Below, one piece after another: positions 34,486-48,650 of a stretch of DNA of 64,000 nt. The stretch is from Begonia masoniana (Eukaryota > Streptophyta > Magnoliopsida > Cucurbitales > Begoniaceae), in NCBI GenBank assembly GCA_022432975.1, contig CM039510.1, forward strand, positions 15,084,381-15,148,380, read 5' to 3'. A model generated the notes under the pieces. It was not told the origin of the DNA and did no database searches. It worked only from the letters and a program-made list of their open reading frames with translations. Positions within the stretch are counted from its first letter, which is position 1; the number at the start of each line of letters is the position of its first letter. A program made the position numbers and the translations under genes.

Positions 34486-36986
34486 TGTAACGACCCGAGG
34501 AGGATCGTCACGTGTCATGACTTTCCTTTAAACTTATCCGTACTTTTATACCTCTGTAATCGGTGTATATATTTTTTTTATATATATATCAAATCTCATT
34601 CTAACTTAACTTAAGTTCGCTGAACAACCACATTTAGCTTTCACTCCTGCCGGTCGCTAAACGACAAACATCCAGTTGTTCTACCGGCCTGCACGTGCAT
34701 CTCTCACATGATTCATTAGACATCTATCGGCAGGCACACATATTTGCATCTGCCGACGGTCACGTGCATCACGCGTGACCAATTAAATCATCACTCAATT
34801 ACAACGACAAAAGACTGACTTATCTACCGATGACAAGGCACTCCATCTGCCGATGGCAACACACAACATCTTCCGATAGATTAACTCACATCATCTGCCG
34901 ATGACGTGGCACTACATCTTCTGGTAGATTAACTCACATCATCTGCCGATGACGTGGCACTACATCTTCTGGTAGATTAACTCACATCATCTGCCGATGA
35001 CGTGGCACTACATCTTCCGGTAAGGCGGAATGACATTTCCATCTTCCGGTAACTTGACCTACTACACATGCCGATCTCTAGGCATATCGTCTGCTGATGA
35101 CGTCAGCCGGAAGACAAATACTTTTCCTCTTCCGATGACGTCCTCCGGAAGACAGACTTACCCGACTCCCATCACAATCTTCCTGTCGATTTCTACACTT
35201 CAAAATAACACATCTCCTGCCGATAGACAAGTACTTTCATCTACCGACTACTAAACATTAACCTAACATCTTCTTCTTCCGGTAGACAAGCAAACTTCAT
35301 CTACCGATTTCTAAACTCCATAATAACACTCACACCTTCCGATAGACAAATACATTTCGTCTACCGGCAGCACAAACATCATAACTTCAAACTTAATACC
35401 GGGACACCAACAGAATAAACCACAGATTCATTAAAACTCATACAGCGGAAGACTTAGTTAAAATCACTCATTCTATATTCTTATAATATACTCATAATCA
35501 GTATTCAAGCTAGACAAGTTCAAGCTCCATAATCATAAGTAACATCATCCTACTTAAACTTTTATGTTCATAGTTATCATTAAAACCTTAAGAGTAAAAC
35601 CAGAGGGTCATAATCGCCATCCAGCCACAGACTTTCCACCCTGATCACCTCCAGCAACCGAGCTTAGACATTTCATCAACTTTGAATTCCTCACCTGATA
35701 TTTCTTCACCTACATCATAAGGTGTAACTGTAAGCCTAAGGCTTAGTAAGGAATGCAAACTATTATGAGTTCATGAATGCATAACTTGGAGAAAAACATG
35801 CTCATAAGTCTTTTCTTTTCATGTACTTATCTTAATCATCATTCATAATCGTATCTCGTATTCATTGTTCATAATCATCATTCGTAGACATGCTCATATT
35901 CATCATTCCTTTCATCATTCATATTCTTCATTACATTATGTGGTTTAAGGGAGGATTTGTGCCGGTAAAGGGGGTTCGACAGTGAGTTTGATCATGGTCC
36001 CTACTGCGGGTCGTATTCATATGTCCTACTGCGGACTGTGACATACGCCGAACCACCCCCAACCCTCACTTAACCACGTTGCATAAGTTTTATCTTCTTA
36101 CCTTATTCATGAGAAAACATATTTCAAAACATTTTCATATGCTTGAGAAGTAAAACATGATGCATAACATAAATGCACTTAATCATCGAACTAAGACAGG
36201 GGAGTACATGAGAATAACAGAACCATATCCATCGACATTTCATCAAACATATAGCAGACAATGTTCACTAAATCTAACTTAATCCTTTGATGTAGGGCCC
36301 TATTGGCCGGAAACTTAATACATTCACTTACCTGGATTCCTTAGCAACTTGAATCACCTTCTCTTCAACTTCTTCACCTAACACATTTCACATTACAGTA
36401 GTTAAAATAAAGTCCTAAAAGTTCTAATCGAAAGTCATCCTAGAATCTAACAGCTAAGGTTCTCTGTGCAGTCTGAAATCCAAAACCGAAACAGCTAGAT
36501 ATAGCTATCGATTAAACGGGGTCGGTTATATAAAAGGTCCAGAATCGATTTAAAGGTGACATTACCAAATGAAGATAAAGAACGATAACCAACTGACTCA
36601 GCCATTGAAGAGCCCGAAAGTACAAGTTCAACTGAAAACAGAGTTCTAAATGACTACCCGGCATCTACATTGTCAAAATCTTACCTAGAATGCGGGTTAT
36701 CGGAGTGGAGGCTGAAAAACCAGTTGCTGGGGAGGAAGAAAGTTCCAGAGAAGAAGGGAGTCGCCGAGAGGAAATGTCGGCTGCAGTGAGGTTTAAATGA
36801 GATTTAAGGTTTCCATTTTCTATTTATACCTAATCCTTCAATCTTTATTACAAAATTGCCACTCAACCTAGTTTTACTCAACTTGTAATGAATTTGCCTC
36901 AACATTAAATTTAATCATAAAGGTTAAATAAAGGGTAACAATGAGAATGGTCAGAAAATCACCTGGCCGAAATGTCGGGCGTTACA
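34486..36986 (-). mobile_element. E8: LTR-b, middle LTR (2501 bp)
   Basis: It serves as 5' LTR of INT1 and 3' LTR of INT2. It differs from LTR-a and LTR-c by having only three minisatellite units and by carrying about 140 bp before them (34745-34880, with CACGTGCATCACGCGTGACC) that the others lack. This makes it look like the ancestral form. It is otherwise nearly identical to the outer LTRs. Confidence 0.9.
34881..35021 (-). repeat. 48-bp minisatellite, 3 copies (LTR-b)
   Basis: Same unit as in LTR-a, starting at about 34881, 34929 and 34977, each with TGACGTGGC. The short copy number contrasts with 13 and about 12 in the outer LTRs. Confidence 0.93.
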
Positions 36987-37027
36987 TCCACCCCTCCTTA
37001 AACAAAATTTTCGTCCCCGAAAATTGG

Positions 37028-40000
37028 TCAAGCAAAGAGTTTTGGATACTTGTCCAACATATCCTGCTGCAGTTCCCATGTAGCTTCTTCAATACCATGA
37101 TTCTTCCACAAAACCTTAACCAACAAGATTTCCTTATTCCTTAGAGTCTTCACTGCAGAATCCAAAATTTGTACTGGTTTCTCTTCATACACCAAATTAG
37201 GTTCAACTTCGATTTCTGTTGGTTCAACAACCTGAGTCGGATCACGTATGCATTTCCTTAGCATAGACACATGAAAGACATTGTGAACCTTTTCCAAAGA
37301 TGGAGGCAAAAGTAATCTATAGGCTGTGCTACCAATCTTAGCTAAGACAGGGAATGGTCCAATGAACCGTGGGTTAAGCTTTCCCTTCTTACCAAATCTT
37401 AAGACTCCTCTAAATGGTGAAATCTTCAGGAAAACTTCATCGCCAACAGAAAATTCAAGATCTCTTCTTCTTTGGTCCGCATAACTCTTCTGCCGGCTTT
37501 GTGCAGTTAACATCCTTTTCCTAATGACTGTAATCTTGTCTGACATCTGTTGTAAAATCTCTGGGCCCAATAACTTCGCTTCACCAACCTCATCCCAGTA
37601 CAAAGGTGACCTACATTTCCTGCCATACAAAGCTTCATAGGGTGCCATACCAATGGTGGACTGGTAACTATTGTTGTAAGAAAACTCAATCAGAGGTAGG
37701 TGTCTACTCCATGTAGTCTGAAAGTCAAGCACACATGCTCTCAACATATCCTCGAGTATCTGAATGGTCCTCTCGGATTGTCCATCCGTCTGCGGGTGAA
37801 AAGCGGTGCTGAAGGATAACTTTGTGCCTAAGGTACCTTGTAAACTTTTCCAGAATCGGGAGGTGAATCTAGGGTCACGATCAGAGACTATGGATACGGG
37901 AATCCCATGCAATCTGATAATTTCTTGAACGTAAAGATTAGCAAGTTGGTCCATCGTGTAGGTTGTCTTTACAGGTAAGAAATGAGCTGACTTTGTCATC
38001 CTATCAATCACAACCCAAATACTGTCATGTCCTTTAGTTGTTTTAGGTAAGCCTACAACAAAATCCATGGCAATGTGTTCCCATTTCCATTCGGGAATAG
38101 GTAGAGGTTGAAGGGTACCTCCTGGTCGTTGGTGCTCTGCTTTAACTTGCTGACATACTAAGCATGACTCTACACACATGGCAACATCCCTCTTCATATT
38201 CGGCCACCAATAATGTAATCTTAAATCTCGATACATCTTAGTACTACCAGGATGTACAGAAAAGGAAGACGAGTGAGCCTCGGCCAAAATCGACTTACGT
38301 AATTCCTTATCATCCGGAATATACCACCTATTCCTAAACATCAGAATACCATCCTTGGTAAGACTGAACTCCGAGGAGACATCCTTCTGCTTACACACCA
38401 TACTACTATTTTCCTTTGAATCTTTCTGTTGTGCCTCCTTAATTCTTTCTATGATAGTTGGTCTAATAGTAACATCGGCTAGTAAGGCTGACAACTCTGG
38501 AACTAGTTCCAATTCAAACTTCTGAACTTCAGTCCTCAAGGGTGCGGACAAAACTGACACTGCGGGTTGCATTGTCTTTGACATTCTGCTCAAAGCATCG
38601 GCTACAGCATTAGCCTTACCCGGGTGGTACTTGATTTCAAAGTCATAGTCCTTAACAAATTCTAACCAACGTCTTTGTCTCATGTTTAATTCCTTTTGGG
38701 TGAAAAGATACTTTAAACTCTTGTGGTCAGAAAACACATCGCACTGCTGTCCATACAAATAGTGCCTCCAAATTTTTAAAGCAAAAACAACTGCAGCTAG
38801 CTCTAAATCATGAGTGGGGTAATTCTGTTCATAACCTTTTAGCTGCCTAGAGGCATACGCCACAACTTTACCTTCTTGCATCAAAACACATCCCAAACCA
38901 ATCTTGGATGCGTCACAATAAACACTAAATTTTCCTTCTTCAGTTGGGAGAGTTAATAGCGGGGCTGTCGTTAACTTCTGTTTCAATGATTGGAAGCTAT
39001 CTTCACAAGCTTCGGTCCAAGAGTACTTGAGGTCCTTCTTGGTTAAGTTGGTCAAAGGTTTAGCTATCATAGAGAATCCTTAATGAACTTCTATAGTAGC
39101 CAGCCAGACCAAGGAAACTTCGAACTTCACTGACATTCTTTGGCTGTGGCCAATCCTTAACGGCCTGAACCTTAGTTGGATCTACTGATATGCCCTCAGC
39201 AGAAATGACATGACCTAAAAAGTTGACCTTATCCAGCCAAAATTCACATTTGGACAATTTGGCATAAAGCTGCTGCTGTTTTAAGGTTGATAATACTATT
39301 CTCAAATGTTCAGCATGGTCGGCTTCAGTCTGTGAGTATACTAAAATGTCATCTATAAACACAATCACAAACTTATCCAGGTATTCACGAAATACTCGGT
39401 TCATCAAGTCCATGAAAGCTGCAGGCGCGTTAGTCAGTCCAAATGACATCACAAGAAATTCATAATGTCCGTAGCGGGTTCTGAAGGCTGTCTTTGGTAT
39501 ATCTCCTTCCTTAACCTTCAGTTGGTAATAACCCGAACGTAAGTCAATCTTTGAGAATACCTTAGCTCCTTGTAGTTGGTCAAACAGGTCATCTATCCGG
39601 GGTAAAGGATATTTATTCTTGACTGTCAACTTATTAGTTCTCTGTAGTCTATACACATTCTAAGAGAACCATCTTTCTTCTTAACGAAAAGGACAGGTGC
39701 AGCCCCAGGGAGAACTACTAGAACGTATAAATCCCTTGTCAACTAATTCCTGTAGTTGGACCTTTAATTCTTTCAACTCAACAGGTGCCATTCGATAAGG
39801 ATTCTTAGATACAGGTAATGCCTCGGGGTATGTATCAATCACAAATTCTATCTCTCTATCGGGTGGTAGTCCCGGTAAGTCGTCCAAGAATGCTTCAGGA
39901 AACTCTCGTACGGTAGGAATACCTTGTAATTCCACTTTATTCTTTACTCGGACATCCATTATGTTAGCTAGGTAACTCAAGCAACCACTCTTCAGTAACC

Positions 40001-41447
40001 GTTGAGTCACTAGTGAGGATATGATTGGTATCTTACTCATCTTTGGAATAGCTTGGAAGGTATACCGATCTCCATTTGGGGGTCGGAAATCAACTAGGCC
40101 AGACCTACAACTAATCGTGGCATAATGCCTAAATAACCAATCCATTCCTAAAATAATCTCATATCCTTTCATGTCAATCATAATCAGTTCTACATATAGC
40201 TCCTTATCTCCTAAGGACAAAACATCACCCTTCAACATTTGCTCAGAATGTAAAGACTTCCCTGATGGTAACATAACTCTATACGGTTTATCAACTGGCG
40301 AAAGTTCTAACTTATGTTTACACACAAACAGGGTTGCTATGAATGAGTGTGTGGCTCCCGTATCAATAAGTGTATAAGCAGAAAAACCACAAACCATAAT
40401 GGTACCTGATATGACCGTGTGTGGTTCAACATCTTCATCCTCCATCATAGCATAGACTCTTGGTGCAACTCTAATTCGATTCGGGTCTGATGGCATCGGG
40501 CAGTCTCTGGCTATGTGTCCAACCTTGTCGCATCTATAGCAACGGCCAGAGTGCAGCTTGCACTCCCCATGGTGATTCTTCTGACAGTTGGAACATAGGG
40601 GAGCCGAAGGTCGCTTTCCTCTTCCTTGGTCATCACTTGGATTGAAGGATCTCTTAACACCTTGCTGTTGTTGTTGCTGGTTTCTGTTCTGCTGGGGTTG
40701 CCATCCCTTGTTCTGCCGTGGTGGTGGTTGAGTCTCCTTAGTGAACTTCCTTGGCTGTTCACGCTGTGCATAAGCTGTCATCTCAGCCTCCTCCAATTCC
40801 AGGGCCTTAGCCGTCACTTCGCCATAAGGTATATTGTGTATCCCAGAAGTCTTTACCTTCACATACAAACTCGGCTTCAGTCCTTGAACAAATTGGTAAA
40901 TCTTGTCTTCATCATTCTCAACCAGTCGGGGAGCAAACCGTGACAAGGCATCGAATTTGCATATATAATCCGTCACAGAGCCAGTTTGCCGCAGGTTCAT
41001 GAATTCTTTCTTCTTGCTGGCCTGAACGGTCCTATTGAAGTACTTGTCAAAGAAGGCAGTCTTAAACATATCCCAAGTCATAGTCTCTGCATTAACAGTG
41101 CTCTGAAGAGAATCCCACCAATGCCTTGCATTCAGCTCCAAATGATAGACAGCATAGGTGACTCTATCTCCTTCATCAACTTTCGCATACTTAAACATGT
41201 CCTCTACTTTTCGGATCCATTCCTCAGCATAAATAGGGTCAGAAACTTGGCCATTGAATGTCGGGGGTCTGAGCCTGTGGAAGCGCTCACCCCCATGATC
41301 ATGAGTTACATTAGAGCTGGAGTTCCCAAGCTCTTCTCTAGTAATCACTAGTTGCTCTATTTGTCGTGATTGGCGATTAACTAATTCTATTAGCTGAGCA
41401 ACGGTGGTACTATCCACGTTGTCTTCCCTCTGTTGACCTCTTACCAT
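37028..41447 (-). pseudogene. E8 INT2 gag-pol, frameshifted
   Basis: Same domain order as INT1, but open only in three parts: 39681-41447 (gag, knuckle, protease, start of RT), 39060-39656 (RT) and 37028-39070 (RNase H, integrase, chromodomain). Breaks by comparison with INT1 are two one-base T losses near 39080-39090, a one-base loss near 39633 and a one-base gain near 39701. All are single-base indels. A patch at about 38075-38580 (integrase N-terminus and preceding linker) is much more diverged from INT1 than its flanks. Catalytic motifs are otherwise kept. Confidence 0.92.
38075..38580 (-). other. Divergent patch in INT2 (recombinant segment)
   Basis: Compared with 30955-31460 in INT1, this segment has dense substitutions, with many silent changes plus amino-acid changes in the RNase H-integrase linker, although the sequences on both sides are nearly identical. 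The frame stays open through it. It was probably copied from a related element by template switching or gene conversion. Confidence 0.8.
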
Positions 41448-41681
41448 CTTGAGATTCCTAAACAATAATAGAAACACATCTTAACATAATGACTAGAATC
41501 GTAAACACTTACAGTTGTTGGAGAGTACTCAGGTGGCAATCTGTGCTGGAAGGCAGTCTACAGAACCGATTTTAGAACCTGGTTTAGCTTGATACCATAA
41601 TTGTAACGACCCGAGGAGGATCGTCACGTGTCATGACTTTCCTTTAAACTTATCCGTACTTTTATACCTCTGTAATCGGTG

Positions 41682-41941
<260 letters not shown>

Positions 41942-42104
41942 TATATATCAAATCTCATTCTAACTTAACTTAAGTTCGCTGAACAACCACATTTAGCTTT
42001 CACTCCTGCCGGTCGCTAAACGACAAACATCCAGTTGTTCTACCGGCCTGCACGTGCATCTCACATGATTCATTAGACATCTATCGGCAGGCACACATAT
42101 TTGC

Positions 42105-42660
42105 ATCTGCCGATGACGTGGCACTACATCTTCTGGTAGATTAACTCACATCATCTGCCGATGACGTGGCACTACATCTTCTGGTAGATTAACTCACATC
42201 ATCTGCCGATGACGTGGCACTACATCTTCTGGTAGATTAACTCACATCATCTGCCGATGACGTGGCACTACATCTTCTGGTAGATTAACTCACATCATCT
42301 GCCGATGACGTGGCACTACATCTTCTGGTAGATTAACTCACATCATCTGCCGATGACGTGGCACTACATCTTCTGGTAGATTAACTCACATCATCTGCCG
42401 ATGACGTGGCACTACATCTTCTGGTAGATTAACTCACATCATCTGCCGATGACGTGGCACTACATCTTCTGGTAGATTAACTCACATCATCTGCCGATGA
42501 CGTGGCACTACATCTTCTGGTAGATTAACTCACATCATCTGCCGATGACGTGGCACTACATCTTCTGGTAGATTAACTCACATCATCTGCCGATGACGTG
42601 GCACTACATCTTCTGGTAGATTAACTCACATCATCTGCCGATGACGTGGCACTACATCTT
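42105..42660 (-). repeat. 48-bp minisatellite, about 12 copies (LTR-c)
   Basis: One partial unit is followed by about 11 units starting every 48 bases from 42143 to 42623, nearly all identical. The last one loses two bases (CTTCGGTAAGG). Each unit has TGACGTGGC. Confidence 0.93.
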
Positions 42661-44632
42661 CGGTAAGGCGGATGACATTTCCATCTTCCGGTATCTTGAC
42701 CTACTACACATGCCGATCTCTAGGCATATCGTCTGCTGATGACGTCAGCCGGAAGACAAATACTTTTCCTCTTCCGATGACGTCCTCCGGAAGACAGACT
42801 TACCCGACTCCCATCACAATCCTCCTGTCGATTTCTACACTTCAAAATAACACATCTCCTGCCGATAGACAAGTACTTTCATCTACCGACTACTAAACAT
42901 TAACCTAACATCTTCTTCTTCCGGTAGACAAGCAAACTTCATCTACCGATTTCTAAACTCCATAATAACACTCACACCTTCCGATAGACAAATACATTTC
43001 GTCTACCGGCAGCACAAACATCATAACTTCAAACTTAATACCGGGACACCAACAGAATAAACCACAGATTCATTAAAACTCATACAGCGGAAGACTTAGT
43101 TAAAATCACTCATTCTATATTCTTATAATATACTCATAATCAGTATTCAAGCTAGACAAGTTCAAGCTCCATAATCATAAGTAACATCATCCTACTTAAA
43201 CTTTTATGTTCATAGTTATCATTAAAACCTTAAGAGTAAAACCAGAGGGTCATAATCGCCATCCAGCCACAGACTTTCCACCCTGAGCACCTTCCAGCAA
43301 CCAGCTTAAACTTCATCCTCAACTTTGTATTCCTCACCTGATATTTCTTCACCTACATCGTAAGGTGTAACTGTAAGCCTAAGGCTTAGTAAGGAATGCA
43401 AACTATTATGAGTTCATGAATGCATAACTTGGAGAAAAACATGCTCATAAGTCTTTTCTTTTCACGTACTTGTTCTTAATCATCATTCATAATCGTATCT
43501 CGTATTCATTGTTCATAATCATCATTCGTAGACATGCTCATATTCATCATTCCTTTCATCATTCATATTCTTCATTACATTATGTGGTTTAAGGGAGGAT
43601 TTGTGCCGGTAAAGGGGGTTCGACAGTGAGTTTGATCATGGTCCCTACTGCGGGTCGTATTCATATGTCCTACTGCGGACTGTGACATACGCCGAACCAC
43701 CCCCAACCCTCACTTAACCACGTTGCATAAGTTTTATCTTCTTACCTTATTCATGAGAAAACATATTTCAAAACATTTTCATATGCTTGAGAAGTAAAAC
43801 ATGATGCATAACATAAATGCACTTAATCATCGAACTAAGACAGGGGAGTACATGAGAATAACAGAACCATATCCATCGACATTTCATCAAACATATAGCA
43901 GACAATGTTCACTAAATCTAACTTAATCCTTTGATGTAGGGCCCTATTGGCCGGAAACTTAATACATTCACTTACCTGGATTCCTTAGCAACTTGAATCA
44001 CCTTCTCTTCAACTTCTTCACCTAACACATTCACATTACAGTAGTTAAAATAAAGTCCTAAAAGTTCTAATCGAAAGTCATCCTAGAATCTAACAGCTAA
44101 GGTTCTCTGTGCAGTCTGAAATCCAAAACCGAAACAGCTAGATATAGCTATCGATTAAACGGGGTCGGTTATATAAAAGGTCCAGAATCGATTTAAAGGT
44201 GGCATTACCAAATGAAGATAAGAACGATAACCAACTGACTCAGCCATTGAAGAGCCCGAAAGTACAAGTTCAACTGAAAACAGAGTTCTAAATGACTACC
44301 CGGCATCTACATTGTCAAAATCTTACCTAGAATGCGGGTTATCGGAGTGGAGGCTGAAAAACCAGTTGCTGGGGAGGAAGAAAGTTCCAGAGAAGAAGGG
44401 AGTCGCCGAGAGGAAATGTCGGCTGCAGTGAGGTTTAAATGAGATTTAAGGTTCCATTTTCTATTTATACCTAATCCTTCAATCTTTATTACAAAATTGC
44501 CACTCAACTTAGTTTTACTCAACTTGTAATGAATTTGCCTCAACATTAAATTTAATCATAAAGGTTAAATAAAGGGTAACAATGAGAATGGTCAGAAAAT
44601 CACCTGGCCGAAATGTCGGGCGTTACAGATAG

Positions 44633-45750
<1,118 letters not shown>

Positions 45751-45753
45751 AGA

Positions 45754-45766
45754 TGGTATCAGAGCA
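45754..45766 (+). other. Primer-binding site, tRNA-iMet (E6)
   Basis: TGGTATCAGAGCA lies three bases after the LTR; the first 12 bases match the initiator methionine tRNA 3' end. Confidence 0.92.
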
Positions 45767-45832
45767 AAATGGCCGATTCATTTAAAGGATTACCCGACAA
45801 TGCCGGCCACCATGCAACGTGCTTCACCGACT

Positions 45833-45897
45833 GTAAGTATTTCTTTCATTTTTAGTTAGTTTACTAACTAAGATTAGATTGTTTGAATCTTGTTCAG
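45833..45897 (+). other. Putative leader intron before gag (E6)
   Basis: Donor CGACT|GTAAGTATT, a TTTACTAAC branch-point-like motif at about 45860-45868, and acceptor TTGTTCAG|GATT enclose 65 nt, 12 nt before the gag ATG. It is the clearest of the four leader introns. Confidence 0.55.
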
Positions 45898-45909
45898 GAT
45901 TAGACCAAA

Positions 45910-46977
45910 ATGCCAAGGAACCCAAGACAACCAGAGAGACCTAGAAGTGAACTTGATGGGTCAGTTAAGCTTCTTATTGAGTTGGTCAGTAAGCAGGCGG
46001 AGATGGTCGGGAGGCAAGGCGAATTGGTTGAATCACTGTTAGGTCAAGGAGGACCGGGAAATGTTGGAGCTAGTTCTAGTGGGGAAAATTTCCGAAAGTT
46101 AAAACCTCTGATGTTTGAGGGCCAGTTAATTGATCCCATAGCTGCTGAGAGGTGGATACACACTATAGAGAACATGTTTAACCTTGCTAAGGTGGAGGAA
46201 GGAAATAAAGTAAAGTGTGCAACATTCCACTTAGTTAATGATGCTCAGAGTTGGTGGGAGACAGTGGAGGCTACCACCGGGGCTCAAGATTTGACTTGGG
46301 AAGAGTTCAAAGATCTATTTTTTGACAGATATTATAACAGAACAGTTCAATCTACTAAGAGAATGGAATTCTTACAGTTGAAACAGACTGGATCTGTGGG
46401 AGAGTACATCCAACAGTTTGAGTCTCTTTCTAGGTTTGCCAGCCACATGATTAGCAGAGAAGAAGATAAAATATTTCAATTCGTGCAGGGCTTAAAACCA
46501 GAGATTGAGATGTTGGTGAAGACATTCGAAATTGAAGGAATACCATTTGCTCGAGTGATGGCCAAAGCCTTAGAGGTGGAGGAAGCTGCTGGTAAATTGA
46601 TTAAACCGGCAGAAGTTCTGGGTCAAATATTCACGGGAATTACAACTCAGATGGATAGTGTTGGATCTTCTTCACAGCTTCAGGGGATTAAAAGGCCGGG
46701 TGACAATTTAAATGACCTAAAAGAAGAAAAGAAGCAGCGAAAGCAACAAAGGAGAAGTTTTCTGAAATGTCCTAAATGTTTGAAATATCATCCAGGAGAG
46801 TTCGGACAGTATGAGGGAAGATGTTTTAATTGTTTTGGAGCTGACCATATTGCTCGAGATTGTCCAAAGCCAAAGACCAACCTGTATTTCAATTGCAATG
46901 AGTCTGGGCACATAGCTAAGAATTGTCCTATAGGAAAGAAGGGTCAGGCTAAAGCAACACACAGGATTCAACCGTGA
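45910..46977 (+). CDS. E6 gag, stand-alone ORF
   Basis: The 355-codon ORF starts MPRNPRQPERPRSELDG. The N-terminus is charged and Q/E-rich. A Ty3/gypsy capsid domain spans about residues 70-200 (AERWIHTIENMF, AQSWWETV, FFDRYYNRTVQSTKR). A basic linker is followed by a good CCHC knuckle, CFNCFGADHIARDC (about 304-318). A second knuckle has lost its first cysteine (YFNCNESGHIAKNC, about 329-342). The ORF ends in TGA soon after, with no protease or RT in any frame downstream, unlike the fused gag-pol of E8. It may serve a non-autonomous element by packaging its RNA. Alternatively, pol was deleted. Confidence 0.88.
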   Translation: MPRNPRQPERPRSELDGSVKLLIELVSKQAEMVGRQGELVESLLGQGGPGNVGASSSGENFRKLKPLMFEGQLIDPIAAERWIHTIENMFNLAKVEEGNKVKCATFHLVNDAQSWWETVEATTGAQDLTWEEFKDLFFDRYYNRTVQSTKRMEFLQLKQTGSVGEYIQQFESLSRFASHMISREEDKIFQFVQGLKPEIEMLVKTFEIEGIPFARVMAKALEVEEAAGKLIKPAEVLGQIFTGITTQMDSVGSSSQLQGIKRPGDNLNDLKEEKKQRKQQRRSFLKCPKCLKYHPGEFGQYEGRCFNCFGADHIARDCPKPKTNLYFNCNESGHIAKNCPIGKKGQAKATHRIQP

Positions 46978-47680
46978 CCTTAGGTATGGTACTTGTAGTT
47001 CACTGGCTATTTTTTTTTTTGTATTATTGATAGACTAGGATGTGTAGTATATTTTTGGTAATAACGGTTTTTGTAGTAAAGTTAAGTTAGTAATTAAAGT
47101 TAGCTTGATGTTGATTGGTAGGGTACTGTTAGGACTCTAGTAAGGGAAAAAGTAATGGCATGAGGGAAATTTAGGGTTGTTGGGCATGAGGGAAATTTAG
47201 GGTTGTTGATTTCGATAGGCACTTCATCCAAACGGTTTGAACTAATAAGATGAATAAGGTTGCTCTTTTATGACGAACTAGATTGGTGGCCAAGAATTGA
47301 AGTTGGAAATATTCGAAGGAGTTTCGTGGTAGGTGTGTGAGGTAGGATCAGACCGATATTTTAATGGTAATGAAAAAGGTTAGATCTCTACGGATTGTCC
47401 AATGTTAAAATAGAGGATCTGCAAAAGTAGTGTTAGGCTTGAGAACTTAGAAAGGTAGAGAAATTTGGATGGACGCTCCGAGAGAAAAACCTAGAAGGAA
47501 GTTTAAGTTAGATAATTTTATAAGTTAAGTGATAGTTAGGTATTGTGAAGTCAATACTTGTAGGGATTATTGAGTGTTGAGATATATAGTTTAGAATGAC
47601 TCGAAATTAGAGTCATAGAGAGTTCACAACTCTCGAGGAATGATCGAGATTATAGTGGATGAGATTCAGAGCAGTGAATG
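46978..47680 (+). mobile_element. E6: internal non-coding region after gag
   Basis: Purine-rich sequence without pol motifs in any frame. It includes a short direct repeat, GGCATGAGGGAAATTTAGGG (about 47157-47206, two copies). It is cut at 47681 by the E5 LTR and resembles the start of the window (1-780) in style. Confidence 0.6.
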
Positions 47681-47907
47681 TGTGACGACCCTAACACTGT
47701 ACCCTATTTTCTCGTACTATTTTTTTTTTATCTTTTTATCCTAAATAAATCTCGTACGTGTGAGCAGGAATTAAAACTTTTTAAATCGGGATCGAAGTCT
47801 AAGTTTATAAACCATTAACAAAACTTTAAAACAATTTAAATAAAACTTAAAACAATACGTCGGCCACTATTCAAGGGGCAAAAGGGACATCTGTCCCATA
47901 AATGGCA

Positions 47908-48112
47908 GGGGCGATCGATCGCCCCTGTGGCAGGCGATCGATCGCCCATTGTAAAAAATTGAGGGGCGATCAATCACCCCTCATTGTGGCGATCGATCGC
48001 CCATTTACAAATGGGGGGCGATCAATCACCCTACATATGGGCGATCGATCGCCCCGCTCTCTGGAAAATCCAGAGAGCGGCGATCACCCTGACGATCGAC
48101 GGCGATCGATCG
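47908..48112 (-). repeat. Palindromic module (E5 LTR)
   Basis: Five or more GGCGATCGATCGCC-type palindromes, some decayed to GCGATCAATCACC, alternate with short spacers. A perfect 10-bp stem GCTCTCTGGA-AAA-TCCAGAGAGC follows at 48056-48078. It is the same design as in E2, E0 and E1. Confidence 0.85.
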
Positions 48113-48612
48113 GCATTTTCTCTGCCTCTTCTTCTTTTTCTTTTCTTCGATTCTTTCTTTCTTTCCTTCTCTTCATTCCTTCACTTCCCTGTCAACATAC
48201 TTCATTAACACCCTAAACCTTTCAATAAATCATCAACATAAACTAACTCGCAACAAGTTAGAAGCATAACCAAAACACATTTAAAACATAATTCGTTTTC
48301 GTAAAAACAAACTGCGTGGTTCGGTTTAAAAACTACAACATTTACCTAATACCAAACATTTACAAAATACATTTTCAAAACGTTTTAAAAACTCAAAACG
48401 TAACCTATCAACTATTAGAACCAAACACCCTAAAATGTTTCTATACAACCATGAGCTCGACAATTCCAAAAAAAAAATCCTCAAAACACCTAACCATGAG
48501 TCCCATGGGTCAAAATGTGCCTCGACTGCGCCAGCACACTCCCGCAATCATCCTCCGTCAACCGCATCACTCCTCAGGTGGAGGGATCTCGTCCTCACCT
48601 ATGTTGAAGTCT

Positions 48613-48650
48613 CCTACATCATACAGACACACTATGAGATAAAAATCTCA
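48613..48650 (-). other. Acceptor arm and hairpin of the split E5 LTR
   Basis: Arm 2 (TATGATGTAGG on the minus strand, 48623-48613) would pair with arm 1 at 60895-60885, now about 12 kb away because of two insertions. One C-A mismatch and one G-U occur. The hairpin TGAGAT-N4-ATCTCA (48650-48635) pairs over 6 bp and shows an A-T in place of the C-G found in relatives. The donor beyond arm 1 has decayed (CTTAG for CTTAC). Confidence 0.5.
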
